NCBI RefSeq assembly: GCF_003054555.1
Contig: NZ_CP026304.1
Location: 8,184,001-8,248,000, forward strand
From: Streptomyces lunaelactis
Lineage (GTDB): Bacteria > Actinomycetota > Actinomycetes > Streptomycetales > Streptomycetaceae
Direction: 5' to 3'
Length of the DNA: 64,000 nt
Positions 20,801 to 30,117 of the stretch are shown here, in pieces (position 1 is the stretch's first letter; each line of letters begins with the position of its first letter). The notes below the pieces were generated by a model. The model did not search any database and was not told the DNA's origin. It saw only the letters and a program-made list of their open reading frames with translations. Made by a program: the position numbers and the translations under genes.

Positions 20801-21071
20801 CCTGCGGCCGGAGGGGCGTGGCCTCCGCCTGTGCGTTCCCGTCCCGCCGTTGCCTGCCCGGGTGCTCGCCGACGCTCCGGTGACACACCGTCGCCGAGCT
20901 GGATGGGATCACCGCGTGGATGCTGGGCCTGGGACGGCAAGACCCGCAGGTCAGAGCCTGGCCCCTGACATGGCCGTTGGCTGCTTCCCCGTCGGACATG
21001 GTGCCGAGTCGGGTGACTTGCCGACTCGTTGCTGCCACGCTCCTCGACCAACGCACCCCATGGAGAGCAAC

Positions 21072-21623
21072 ATGCTCGCAACCTCAGTCGAGATTGACCA
21101 GCTCACCGGCGTCTGGCAGATCGACCCTGACCACTCCGAGGTGGGCTTCTGCGTACGCCACCTCATGACCCGGGTGCGCGGCGCATTCACGCGGTTCTCC
21201 GGGACCATCACGGTCGGGGACGAGCCTCTGCGGTCCAGCGTGCGGGCGGAGATCGACACCACGTCGGTCGACACCCGCAACTCCGAACGGGACAAGCACC
21301 TGCGCGCCACCGATTTCCTCGACAGTGACAACCACCCGACGGCGTACTTCAAGTCTGCTCGCATCAGCACAAAGGACGGTCGATACCTCGTCGAAGGGGC
21401 GCTGACCATCCGGGGCCAGGTCCGACGGGTGACCTTCGACCTGTTCTTGCTCGGTGTGGACACCGATGCGTCGGGCGGGACCAGGGCCGGATTCCGGGCC
21501 TACACCCGGATCAGCCGATCCAAGTTCGGTGTGACGGGCAATGGGCCCGTGGCTGGAGGACGCGCGCTGATTGGTGACACCGTCCTGCTGGAGCTGGAGA
21601 TCCAGGCGGTCAAGGATGACTGA
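21072..21623 (+). CDS. YceI-family protein
   Basis: YceI proteins form a lipocalin-like β-barrel that binds polyisoprenoid lipids. The 183-residue product has the family's opening (GVWQIDPDHSEVGFCVRHLM), a central RDKHLRATDFLDSDNHPTAYF, and a late TRISRSKFGV. There is no signal peptide, as is usual in actinobacteria. GGAGAG four bases upstream supports ATG 21072. It stands alone. Confidence 0.9.
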   Translation: MLATSVEIDQLTGVWQIDPDHSEVGFCVRHLMTRVRGAFTRFSGTITVGDEPLRSSVRAEIDTTSVDTRNSERDKHLRATDFLDSDNHPTAYFKSARISTKDGRYLVEGALTIRGQVRRVTFDLFLLGVDTDASGGTRAGFRAYTRISRSKFGVTGNGPVAGGRALIGDTVLLELEIQAVKDD

Positions 21624-21963
21624 TACCGCGACCAGTGAGGTCGGCACGGATGGTTGGAGTGTTCGCCTCCGTCCATTGCTGGGAGACAGCGGCCGGACGC
21701 GCTAGCCCGCGGGCAGCGGGTGGATAACCGCCGGGCGTGACAGCCGTCCCTGCATTCCAACGGACGGCGGCCGGCGCAGTCGATGACGGCACTCTGGGCG
21801 GTGCCGACCCGCGTCCGCACCGGCGGCGCGAGCGAGCACCTGCCGCGCCGCCTCGGGCAGGCGGCGTGGGCGGCGATCCGGCCGCAGCCGCCCGTGCCGG
21901 CCGATGCCGCGATCGTCGCCGACGTGCTCAGCAGGAGTACAAGACTGTCAGGAGACAATAATC
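21624..21963. other. Intergenic, mostly featureless
   Basis: A GC-rich stretch with no believable gene. AGGAG at 21950-21954 belongs to the next gene. Confidence 0.4.
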
Positions 21964-24084
21964 GTGGAGCATGGAATAGAGCTCTTGATGGAATTCAACG
22001 GGATCGCCAGGAGACTCGATCCTGCCAGAACGTACGTGCTGGGTCGTGATCCTCAGTCGGACATGGAATTCCAGGAGGCCGTCGTTTCGTGGCGGCACGC
22101 CCGAATCTACTGGAACGGAAAGAGCTGGGTCTTGCAGGATCTGGGCAGCACCAACGGCACATACACCAACGGTCGGTGCATGCGTCTGGCAGACATCACC
22201 CACGGTGCTGTATCCAGCCTCGGCAGTGAAGCCGATGGTCCGCAGCTTCGCTTCAATGCGCCGACGCACCAGCAGAACGGTCACTTGAAGGGCGGCGGCG
22301 CGCCACCAGAGGCACACCGGGACAGTCAACCCACCGCCCCCCGCTCCCATGGGCAGGCCGTCCGCGTCGCCACGCTGACCGCCCGTCGGCTGACCGTCAA
22401 GGTCAAGTGCGGCAAGAGCAAGAGAACGTTGCTGAACAAGGTGAGCTTCGCGGTGCCGCCGAAGGCTCTGATCGCGGTGATCGGACCGTCCGGTTCTGGG
22501 AAGTCCACCTTGCTGCGCGCCCTGACCGGTCACCAGCGCGACGTCAGAGGCGAGGTGCTCTATGAGAACCAGAACCTTCACGAGCGGTTCGCTGCACTGC
22601 GTCAGCGCATCGGCATCGTCCCACAGCACGACATTCTCCATCTGCAGCTCACTGTACGGACCGCGCTCCGGTACGCCGCCAGACTGCGCTTTCCCCGCGA
22701 CACCGACGCTGCGGAGCGCGACCGTCGGGTCGAGAAGGTGCTGAGTGAGCTCAAACTCGACGCCCACGCCGGCAAACGCATCGCCGCGCTCTCCGGTGGG
22801 CAGCAGAAGCGCGTCTCTGTCGCCATGGAACTGCTGACCAGACCCTCGCTCATGTTCCTGGACGAGCCGACCTCCGGCTTGGACCCCGGCATGGACCGCG
22901 ATGTCATGCAACTGCTGCGACGACTCGCTGACGACGGCAGGACCATCATTGTGGTGACCCACTCGGTCCGGGAGTTGGAGTTGTGCGACAAGGTGCTGGT
23001 CCTGGCCCCGCGCGGATCCGTGGCGTACTACGGTCCGCCGGAGGCGGCACTGGAATTCTTCGGGTACGAGCAGTGGGCCGACGTCTTCTCCGCCTTCGAG
23101 AAGGAACACGGGTACGACTGGTCCGGACGGTGGCGCGAGTCGGGGCAGCACCTGGCCTCCTTGGTTACCCCGCATCAGACGGGCACGCCTGCGGGGCATG
23201 CGGCCCACGAGGGCGTTCATCCGCCGAAGCCACCTCTCTGGACAGCTCAGCTCTTCACGCTCGTCCGCCGGTACCTGGCGGTCGTGGCCTCCGACAAGGG
23301 GTTCGTCGGCATGATGGTCCTCCTGCCTGTCGTCCTGGGCCTGGCCAACACCGTGATACCTGCTGACTTCGGCCTTCGAAAAGCACCCCACGGCAAGGCG
23401 AACGTCGAGGCCGGCACCGTCCTCGTATCCCTGGTCATTAGCATGTGCTTCATCGGCACCACGAACTCTGTCCGGGAGCTGGTCAAGGAACGGGCGATCT
23501 ACGCGAGGGAACGGGCGGCGGGCCTGTCCAGATCCGCCTACCTGATGTCGAAGATCACGGTGCTGGGACTGATCACGGGCTTGCAGGGGATCGTCCTGTG
23601 CGCGCTCAGCTTTGCACCGCGCGAACTGCCGGCAGAAGGCGTAGTCGTGAAAAGCACCCCGGTCTTAGAGATGACATTCGTCATCACGCTGCTCGGGTTC
23701 ACCTCCATGATGTGCGGTCTGGTCATCTCGGCACTGGTGAAGACTGCCGAGAAAACTATGCCTCTGCTGGTTGTCTTTTCTGTTGCCCAGTACATGTTCT
23801 CAGGCATCGTCTTCAAACTCTTCGACAATCCCGGTGTTGAACACGTGGCCAGGCTGATGCCATCACGGTGGGCCGTCGCAGCGGAAGGCGTAACACTCGA
23901 TCTTGGGCAGGTGCTCGGTCCCCAGGACAAGACGGCTCCCTCCGCCACCGACCCTCTGTGGCGTCACACCTTCGGCCAGTGGCTGACCGACACAGGAGTG
24001 CTGCTCGGCGCGGCGATCGTCTGCTCGCTGCTCACGATCCGGTTCCTGCGCCGCCACGAACCGGAAGTCGTACGAAAGCGCTGA
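21964..24084 (+). CDS. FHA-domain ABC-2 type transporter (ATPase and permease in one chain)
   Basis: The 706-residue protein combines an N-terminal FHA domain (YVLGRDPQSDMEF, VSWRHARIYW, LGSTNGTYTNG), which binds phosphothreonine, with an ABC ATPase (Walker A IGPSGSGKSTLL, signature LSGGQQKRVSVAMELL, Walker B LMFLDEPTSGLDPG) and a C-terminal ABC-2 permease of about six membrane segments. This half-transporter layout resembles ABCG exporters. The FHA domain suggests control by a Ser/Thr kinase. GTG 21964 follows AGGAG by nine bases. The substrate is unknown. Confidence 0.9.
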   Translation: MEHGIELLMEFNGIARRLDPARTYVLGRDPQSDMEFQEAVVSWRHARIYWNGKSWVLQDLGSTNGTYTNGRCMRLADITHGAVSSLGSEADGPQLRFNAPTHQQNGHLKGGGAPPEAHRDSQPTAPRSHGQAVRVATLTARRLTVKVKCGKSKRTLLNKVSFAVPPKALIAVIGPSGSGKSTLLRALTGHQRDVRGEVLYENQNLHERFAALRQRIGIVPQHDILHLQLTVRTALRYAARLRFPRDTDAAERDRRVEKVLSELKLDAHAGKRIAALSGGQQKRVSVAMELLTRPSLMFLDEPTSGLDPGMDRDVMQLLRRLADDGRTIIVVTHSVRELELCDKVLVLAPRGSVAYYGPPEAALEFFGYEQWADVFSAFEKEHGYDWSGRWRESGQHLASLVTPHQTGTPAGHAAHEGVHPPKPPLWTAQLFTLVRRYLAVVASDKGFVGMMVLLPVVLGLANTVIPADFGLRKAPHGKANVEAGTVLVSLVISMCFIGTTNSVRELVKERAIYARERAAGLSRSAYLMSKITVLGLITGLQGIVLCALSFAPRELPAEGVVVKSTPVLEMTFVITLLGFTSMMCGLVISALVKTAEKTMPLLVVFSVAQYMFSGIVFKLFDNPGVEHVARLMPSRWAVAAEGVTLDLGQVLGPQDKTAPSATDPLWRHTFGQWLTDTGVLLGAAIVCSLLTIRFLRRHEPEVVRKR

Positions 24085-24235
24085 GTTCGCGCGACTCTCA
24101 ACCGAGGTGATCGCTGGGCTGGTGCGGCGTGACGTCGTCCCGACTCCGCCGGGAGGCTGCTGTGACGGCATGGGGGTCGTCGGACGGACCCTGAGCTCGC
24201 CGTTTCAGTTGGGGCTGCTGGGTGGCTGAGCGGGG

Positions 24236-24670
24236 TTACTTGAGGCGCTGTCTGCCGGCCCACAGCCCGAGAATCTCGCGTCGGCCCTCGGTGGTGACTG
24301 CGAGGGCGACGTAGACCGGGCGGTTCGCCACGGCGCCATCCCTGATCTTCACGTGGATGGCATCGATGAAGACGACGGGGTAAACCGGGTCGAGGGGCCG
24401 GTTCTGCCACTCGGCCATGGCATCGAGGACCTTGTCGGTGATGGTCGAAATCGTCTGGCGGGAGACGTCAGTGCCATAGACCTCGGCCAGGTGAGCCTGC
24501 ACCTCACCAGTCGTCAAGCCCTTCGCAGCGAGCGAGATGACCATCTCATCGACGCCGGTCAGGCGCTTCTGCCTTTTCGCACGATCTTCGGCTCGAAGGA
24601 GCCGTCGCGGTCGCGGGGCATGGCTATCTCCACCGGCCCGACCTCGGTCAGCACCGTCTTGGAACGTGTG
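24236..24670 (-). pseudogene. IS256-family transposase fragment
   Basis: The minus strand encodes [19 protein letters not shown], then VSRQTISTITDKVLDAM and FIDAIHVKIRDG, the first catalytic-core region of IS256/mutator transposases, with a few N-terminal residues ([14 protein letters not shown]) before it. The product stops at GLWAGRQRLK and lacks the remaining catalytic region. Confidence 0.85.
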
Positions 24671-24716
24671 CCGTTGCGGGAGTTGCCGCCGTTCTTCCCG
24701 GCCGGATCATGCCGGT

Positions 24717-24947
24717 CCTAGCCGAGATTGGGGGTTCGTGGTGCTGCCGAGACGGTGGGTGGTGGAACGAAGCCTGGGATGGCTGATGCGTTCACGGCGC
24801 ATGGCCCGCGACTACGAGACGCGGCCCGACAGCAGCGAAGCGTTCATCTGGTGGTCGGCGTCCATGCTCATGAGCCGCCGCCTCGCCCGCCGTGCCCGGC
24901 AGCCCGAGACGCGGCAGGAGCGGTCCCGATGGGCTGCCGCGGCATAA
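24717..24947 (+). pseudogene. IS5-family transposase, C-terminal fragment
   Basis: A plus-strand stretch reading [20 protein letters not shown] and [18 protein letters not shown] is the last catalytic segment (DDE glutamate region) of an IS5-family transposase. The N-terminal two thirds are missing. It abuts the IS256 fragment, so one element was probably inserted into or recombined with the other. Confidence 0.8.
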
Positions 24948-24954
24948 ACCGGTC

Positions 24955-25421
24955 CGACGGCGACACAGCCAGTCAGCCGGCCCCGCTCGACCAGGCGCTT
25001 CGTCTTGGACCGCACCCTCTCGATCTTCGCCGGCACCAACTCCAGCCGGGCCGCCAGCTCCTTCGCCGACATCCCCTCCGCACCGGCCGCCGGTTCGTTC
25101 TGAAGGGCTTCCACAATCCGCCGGTAGTCCGACGCGAGTGCCTCCACCCCCGCCCCTTCCCGCCACCGCGGCACGATCGACCCCGCGACCGGTGCCTTAT
25201 CCCCCCAGCGGCCCCCGGACCGCCACCTCCCGCGAGCCGACAACCGGCGCATCCCCGGCCTCGACCGGAGCGGCCTGGGCCTCGGCGAGCTCCACCCGAG
25301 CGATCACCCGACGCTCCAACACCGCCTCCGCCTCGCCGAGTTCAGCCAGAACCCGGTCCGCCTCCGCACGAAGCTCCTCCGCACGTACCCGGGCAGCCGC
25401 CTCCCGGACCTCCAGCAAGCC
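24955..25421 (-). pseudogene. Frameshifted coiled-coil protein of an IS-associated type
   Basis: Two successive frames together give one protein: MGLLEVREAAARVRAEELRA and a long Ala/Glu/Arg-rich coiled coil, then, after a frame change near 25200-25250, VEALASDYRRIVEALQ, MSAKELAARLELVPAKIERV and KRLVERGRL, a winged-helix-like end. Similar proteins accompany transposases in Streptomyces. The frame break suggests it is dead. Confidence 0.55.
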
Positions 25422-25569
25422 CATCACCGATGCCACCGGCCACCTCCGCATCGCCGAGAACGAACTGATCGCCCGATCCCTCCCGCAACGACACCGGAAC
25501 CATGCCTGACCAGCGAAGACTCACCGGCCACATCCAGAAGGACAACGGCTTCCAACTTCCCGGTCTTGG

Positions 25570-25692
25570 CCTTTATGCAGGCATGAGTTGCTTACGTATC
25601 CGCCGGGACAGCTGGCCGTTGAAGCTGTCGATCCGAGCGTTGTCGGGGAAGTACGGCTCTTTGAAGACGAATGCCAGCTGCGCGTTCAGGCG
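25570..25692 (-). pseudogene. Short IS3-type integrase-core remnant
   Basis: About 35 residues (LAFVFKEPYFPDNARIDSFN, then GQLSRRIRK) resemble the C-terminal integrase core of IS3-like transposases, where SPWQN-x-x-IESFNG is typical. Nothing else of the element is visible. Confidence 0.45.
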
Positions 25693-25696
25693 GAGC

Positions 25697-28600
25697 TCAG
25701 GTGAGGCACACGCGGTCAGGTGACTGTCCGGCGAGGTACTCGGAGCGTTCATTCGCGGTGAAATCTCGGCCGACGACCTGGCAGATCCTTCTGATCGCTG
25801 CGGCCTGGTCAGGCATGTCTGCATTCCACAGCCGCGCCGTGCCGTCTTCGCTGCTGGTGGCGAGGGTGTGCCCATCGGGGCTGAACGCCACCGACAAGAC
25901 AGCGTCTGTGTGGCCGGTGAGGGTGGTGCGGGTGCGGCCGGTGGTGGTGTCCCACAGCCGGGCCGTGCCGTCGAAGCTGGCGGTGGCGAGGGTGTGCCCA
26001 TCGGGGCTGAACGCCACCGCCCCCACGGCGTCTGTGTGGCCGGTGAGGGTGGTGCGGGTGCGGCCGGTGGTGGTGTCCCACAGCCGCGCCGTGCCGTCTT
26101 CGCTGCTGGTGGCGAGGGTGTGCCCATCGGCGCTGAACGCCACATAATTCACCCAGGCGTTGTGGCCGGTGAGGGTGGTGCGGGTGCGGCCGGTGGTGGC
26201 GTCCCACAACCGCACCGTTTCATCTGAGCTGGCGGTGGCGAGGGTGCGCCCATCGGGGCTGAACGCCACGGACCAGACAGCGTCTGTGTGGCCGGTGAGG
26301 GTTTTGCGGGTGCGGCCGGTGGTGGCGTCCCACAACCGCACCGTTTCATCTGAGCTGGCGGTGGCGAGGGTGCGCCCATCGGGGCTGAACGCCACGGACC
26401 AGACAGCGTCTGTGTGGCCGGTGAGGGTTTTGCGGGTGCGGCCGGTGGTGGTGTCCCACAGCCGCACCGTACTGTCCTTGCTGGCGGTGGCGAGGGTGTG
26501 CCCATCGGGGCTGAACGCCACCGCCCCCACGGCGTCTGTGTGGCCGGTGAGGGTGGTGCGGGTGCGGCCAGCAGTGTCCCACAGCCGGGCCGTGCCGTCT
26601 TCGCCGGCGGTGGCGAGGGTGCGCCCATCGGGGCTGAACGCCACCGCCCCCACGGCGTCTGTGTGGCCGGTGAGGGAGGTGCGGGTGCGGCCAGCAGTGT
26701 CCCACAGCCGGGCCGTGCCGTCTTCGCCGGCGGTGGCGAGGGTGCGCCCATCGGGGCTGAACGCCACCGAATACACGGTGTCCTTGTGGCCGGTGAGGGT
26801 TTTGCGGGTGCGGCCGGTGGTGGTGTCCCACAGCCGCGCCGTGCCGTCTTCGCCGGCGGTGGCGAGGGTGCGCCCATCGGGGCTGAACGCCACCAACCTC
26901 ACGTCTGTGTGGCCGGTGAGGGTGGTGCGGGTGCGGCCGGTGGAGGCGTCCCACAACTGCGCTGTGTCGTCGAAGCTGGCGGTGGCGAGGGTGCGCCCAT
27001 CGGGGCTGAACGCCACATAATTCACCCAGTCTTTGTGGCGGGTGAGGGTGGTGTGGGTGCGGCCAGTGTTGGCGTCCCACAGCCGCACCGTAGTGTCCTT
27101 GCTGGCGGTGGCGAGGGTGCGTCCATCAGGGCTGAACGCCACCGCCCCCACGGCGTCCTTGTGGCCGGTGAGGGTGGTGCGGGTGCGGCCGGTGGTGATG
27201 TCCCACAGCCGTACCGTTTGGTCTTCGCTGCTGGTGGCGAGGGTGCGCCCATCGGGGCTGAACGCCACCGAATACACGGTGTCCTTGTGGCCGGTGAGGG
27301 TTTTGCGGGTGCGGCCGGTGGTGGTGTCCCACAGCCGCGCCGTGCCGTCTTCGCCGGCGGTGGCGAGGGTGCGCCCATCGGGGCTGAACGCCACCGAATA
27401 CACGGTGTCCTTGTGGCCGGTGAGGGTTTTGCGGGTGCGGCCGGTGGTGGTGTCCCACAGCCGCGCCGTGCCGTCTTCGCCGGCGGTCGCGATAGTGCGC
27501 CCATCACGACTGAACGCCACCGAAAACACGATGTCCTCGTGGCCGGTGAGGCGGCGGTGCAGGGGGAGTTCTGCTGCCGCATAGAGGCTGGCGGTTGCTT
27601 CGGTGGTGGCGCTGGTCCGGTAGGCGTGGACGGCCAGTAGGGAAGCCAGGTCGGGGTTGGTGTCGATGAGCGCGTCGGACCGGGCGGCGAGTTGCTTGGA
27701 CAGCGCCTGTTCTTGGGCGGTAAGTGCGGTTCCGCGTTGTCGGTAGGCCAGTGAGGCGGCGGCCATGGCGAGGACGAGCAGGATGGTGAGGGCTGTGGTG
27801 AAGGCTTGTCGTCGACGGGTGGTGCGGGCCTCGGCTTTGACGCTTGCGTCGAGGAAGTCCTCTTCCTGCCGGGCGAGGGTGGGGTAGCGGTCGGGGTCGG
27901 TGTTCCAGTGCTGTCGGGCGTTGGTGACCGCGGTGAGGCGTTGTCCCCGGTAGAGGTAGGAGGCGTCGTGGTGGTTGCCGGCCCAGTCGGCGGCGTCCTC
28001 GGCCAGCTGGCTGTACAGGGCACGGTTGGCCGGGTCGTCCTCGAGCCAGCCGCGTAAGCGTCCCCAGGCGTGCAGCAGGGTGTCGTGGGTGATCTGCGCG
28101 GTGTTCTCGCCCACCACGATCAGGCGTTGGGCGGCGAAGGCCTCCACGACGTCCTGAACCTCGGAGGCGGCGTCGTCGTGCCGGTAGGGCATGGGGCGGC
28201 GGACGGCCTGCCCGTCAGAGGTGATCCTGGTGAGGCGGAGGAACACTTTGCGGGCGGCGGCCTGCTGAGCGGGGGTGAGGTCGCTGTAGACGGCTTCGGC
28301 GCTGGTCTGGATGGCGTGGGCGACACCGCCGGACAGCTCGTAGCCGCGGCTGGTCAGCTCGTTGCCTTCGCGGTGCTGCCAGGTGACGCGCATCGCTTCC
28401 GACAGCAGCGGCAGCGCCCCCACCTCGTACCCGCCGTCGGTTAGGGAGGTCGGCAGGTCGGCGAGAATGGCGTCGACCAGAGAGGGCGCGATCTGCAGGC
28501 CCGCACGTTCCGCAGGTCCGGTGATGGTCAGCCGCAGCTGAGGCGCGGTCATCGGCCCGACCAGGAACAGCCCGTCGGTTGCCGCCTCGGCCAGCTCGGG

Positions 28601-29713
28601 GTAGGCCGCGCAGGCGGGCAGGAAATCGGAGCGGATCACCGCGATGACCAACGCGGCCGGCTCCCCGTCCGGCCCGCACGGCAAGGTGGCCGCCGCGTGC
28701 AGAGCCGCGATCACATCCGCGCGCTGCCGCTCCGCCGAATCAACAGAACCGGGGCCGGAGCTGGGACCGGAGCCAGGGCTGGAGTCGGGTTGGGGGGCGC
28801 CGGGGAGGGTGAACAGCTGCTCGAACGGGTCGACCACCAGCACCAGCCGGTCGCCCGTGCTGCCCGCGGTCGTCTGTGCCGTGGCCGCGTGGGCGTCCAC
28901 CACGTCCCGTACCACCGTGTGCGCCCGCTCCGGGGCGCTCTCCAGCACTTTACGGATTGACCCGGGGTCGCGCCCGGCGACTTTGGCCAGCGCCCGCGCC
29001 AGCTCGTCGCGGGGCTGGGAGGTGGGATGCATCACCGCAACCGGCCACCGGGCCGACTCCGCGCTCAGCGCGCCGTCAGCGAGCGCGGGCAGCAGCCCCG
29101 CGCGCACCAGTGAGGACTTACCTGCCCCCGAGGCGCCGCTGACCATCAAGATCCCGGGCCGGTCCAACCGGTCGGCGAGGGTGTGCACCAGCTGTGCGGT
29201 CAGCTTCTCCCGCCCGTAGAACACCTTCGCCTGCCCCTGCCCGAACGGCGCCAGTCCCAAGTAAGGACACTGATCCGCCCGCCGGCCGTCAGCCGCCGTC
29301 TCCTCAGCCGTCTGCCCGGCCCGCTCCTGCTGCTCTGCCGAGTGCGGTGCAGGCTGCTGCGGTGCCGACGGGTCGGTGTCGGGCGGGGAGCTGCGGGCGG
29401 CCCGCAGCCACTGCCGCCACTGCTCCTCATCCAGCAGACCCGCAATGCCCCCTTCCTGGGGCACCCGCCGGCCGCGGCAGTGCTCGATCAGGACCCGTAT
29501 CAGAACGAGGAACGCCACCTCCGAATCGGGCAGATGCCGGCCCCGCTTCCAGTCGCTGAGCCTGCGCCCCGAGACCGGCCGGCCCCGGCCGGCCGGCCGA
29601 CGCCGGTTGGCCTCGGCCACCGCACTCTTCAGCGGAAGATCCGCCGTCAGCTCCAGCAGCTCCTCTAATCGCTCGGCGAACAACCGCCGCGGCGTCGGCT
29701 CCGCTTGCTCCAT
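25697..29713 (-). CDS. nSTAND1 NTPase with HTH, membrane helix and 14 WD40 repeats
   Basis: The 1338-residue protein is a STAND-class signalling ATPase. An N-terminal helix-turn-helix-like region (RGRPVSGRRLSDWKRGRHLP) is followed by the nSTAND1 module (YLGLAPFGQGQAKVFYGRE, Walker A SGASGAGKSSLVRAGL near residue 194, Walker B-like LVLVVDPFEQLFTL), a membrane-helix-like segment near 640, and from about residue 722 fourteen WD40 blades of mostly 42 residues, enough for two seven-bladed propellers. ATG 29713 has AGGGG five bases upstream. Such proteins are thought to sense a ligand with the propeller and oligomerise; antiphage roles are known for some STAND proteins. It is hemmed in by IS debris. 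Confidence 0.88.
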   Translation of the reverse strand: MEQAEPTPRRLFAERLEELLELTADLPLKSAVAEANRRRPAGRGRPVSGRRLSDWKRGRHLPDSEVAFLVLIRVLIEHCRGRRVPQEGGIAGLLDEEQWRQWLRAARSSPPDTDPSAPQQPAPHSAEQQERAGQTAEETAADGRRADQCPYLGLAPFGQGQAKVFYGREKLTAQLVHTLADRLDRPGILMVSGASGAGKSSLVRAGLLPALADGALSAESARWPVAVMHPTSQPRDELARALAKVAGRDPGSIRKVLESAPERAHTVVRDVVDAHAATAQTTAGSTGDRLVLVVDPFEQLFTLPGAPQPDSSPGSGPSSGPGSVDSAERQRADVIAALHAAATLPCGPDGEPAALVIAVIRSDFLPACAAYPELAEAATDGLFLVGPMTAPQLRLTITGPAERAGLQIAPSLVDAILADLPTSLTDGGYEVGALPLLSEAMRVTWQHREGNELTSRGYELSGGVAHAIQTSAEAVYSDLTPAQQAAARKVFLRLTRITSDGQAVRRPMPYRHDDAASEVQDVVEAFAAQRLIVVGENTAQITHDTLLHAWGRLRGWLEDDPANRALYSQLAEDAADWAGNHHDASYLYRGQRLTAVTNARQHWNTDPDRYPTLARQEEDFLDASVKAEARTTRRRQAFTTALTILLVLAMAAASLAYRQRGTALTAQEQALSKQLAARSDALIDTNPDLASLLAVHAYRTSATTEATASLYAAAELPLHRRLTGHEDIVFSVAFSRDGRTIATAGEDGTARLWDTTTGRTRKTLTGHKDTVYSVAFSPDGRTLATAGEDGTARLWDTTTGRTRKTLTGHKDTVYSVAFSPDGRTLATSSEDQTVRLWDITTGRTRTTLTGHKDAVGAVAFSPDGRTLATASKDTTVRLWDANTGRTHTTLTRHKDWVNYVAFSPDGRTLATASFDDTAQLWDASTGRTRTTLTGHTDVRLVAFSPDGRTLATAGEDGTARLWDTTTGRTRKTLTGHKDTVYSVAFSPDGRTLATAGEDGTARLWDTAGRTRTSLTGHTDAVGAVAFSPDGRTLATAGEDGTARLWDTAGRTRTTLTGHTDAVGAVAFSPDGHTLATASKDSTVRLWDTTTGRTRKTLTGHTDAVWSVAFSPDGRTLATASSDETVRLWDATTGRTRKTLTGHTDAVWSVAFSPDGRTLATASSDETVRLWDATTGRTRTTLTGHNAWVNYVAFSADGHTLATSSEDGTARLWDTTTGRTRTTLTGHTDAVGAVAFSPDGHTLATASFDGTARLWDTTTGRTRTTLTGHTDAVLSVAFSPDGHTLATSSEDGTARLWNADMPDQAAAIRRICQVVGRDFTANERSEYLAGQSPDRVCLT
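25815..27560 (-). repeat. Tandem 126-bp WD40-coding repeats
   Basis: Fourteen direct repeats, mostly 126 bp (two about 120 bp), are almost identical at DNA level; whole blades recur unchanged, for example the HTDAVWSVAFSPDG pair. This implies recent unequal exchange or gene conversion within the gene. Confidence 0.9.
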
Positions 29714-29735
29714 AACCACCCCTGGCAGAACGCTT

Positions 29736-29751
29736 TCCGGACCGGTCCGGA
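29736..29751. promoter_or_regulatory. Perfect 16-bp palindrome upstream of the nSTAND1 gene
   Basis: TCCGGACCGGTCCGGA is its own reverse complement, lies 23 bases upstream of the ATG, and is flanked by CTTT and AAAG arms that extend an alternative dyad. The same palindrome precedes the truncated gene copy at 31.5 kb. It is a good candidate operator. Confidence 0.65.
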
Positions 29752-29955
29752 CCGGAAAGCCACCGTAGGAACACCACCAGGACCTACGCCCCCACTGTGA
29801 CCAAACTGATGCGCGCTGTTACGCGATCGATGGCTCAATGTGCAGGCACCGGCTGCAGCCTCCGCATGGCCCCGGCGCGCACCGACCGCCGCAACGGCAC
29901 CGCAACACACCCCATCCAGCCGCCACAGCGACACCAGCCACGGGAGAGAACCGTC

Positions 29956-30117
29956 ATGCACGCTCCTCCGCACCCGCGCTTTGTGGCCGTCCTGGCCGCC
30001 GCGCTCATCGCCCTGGTGAACACCGGCTGCCGGCCCAAGGACCCGCCCGCCGACCTGGCCTGGTGCCCCCACCCACTTCCGCCTATTCGAAAGGCCTTGG
30101 TGACGCATGCCCGTTGA
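29956..30117 (+). CDS. Short lipoprotein-like ORF, probably a truncated gene
   Basis: ATG 29956, with GGGAGAG upstream, opens a 53-residue frame with a signal-like segment FVAVLAAALIALVNTGC and a lipobox cysteine. After about 36 residues it runs into sequence that belongs to the leader of the next ECF gene and overlaps that gene's start by 11 bases. It may be a lipoprotein gene cut by recombination. Confidence 0.35.
   Translation: MHAPPHPRFVAVLAAALIALVNTGCRPKDPPADLAWCPHPLPPIRKALVTHAR

Noticed and set aside
25815..27560. Regular direct repeats considered as a CRISPR array
   Set aside because: The 126-bp units lie within one open frame and encode WD40 blades; there are no unique spacers or short palindromic repeats, and no cas genes.
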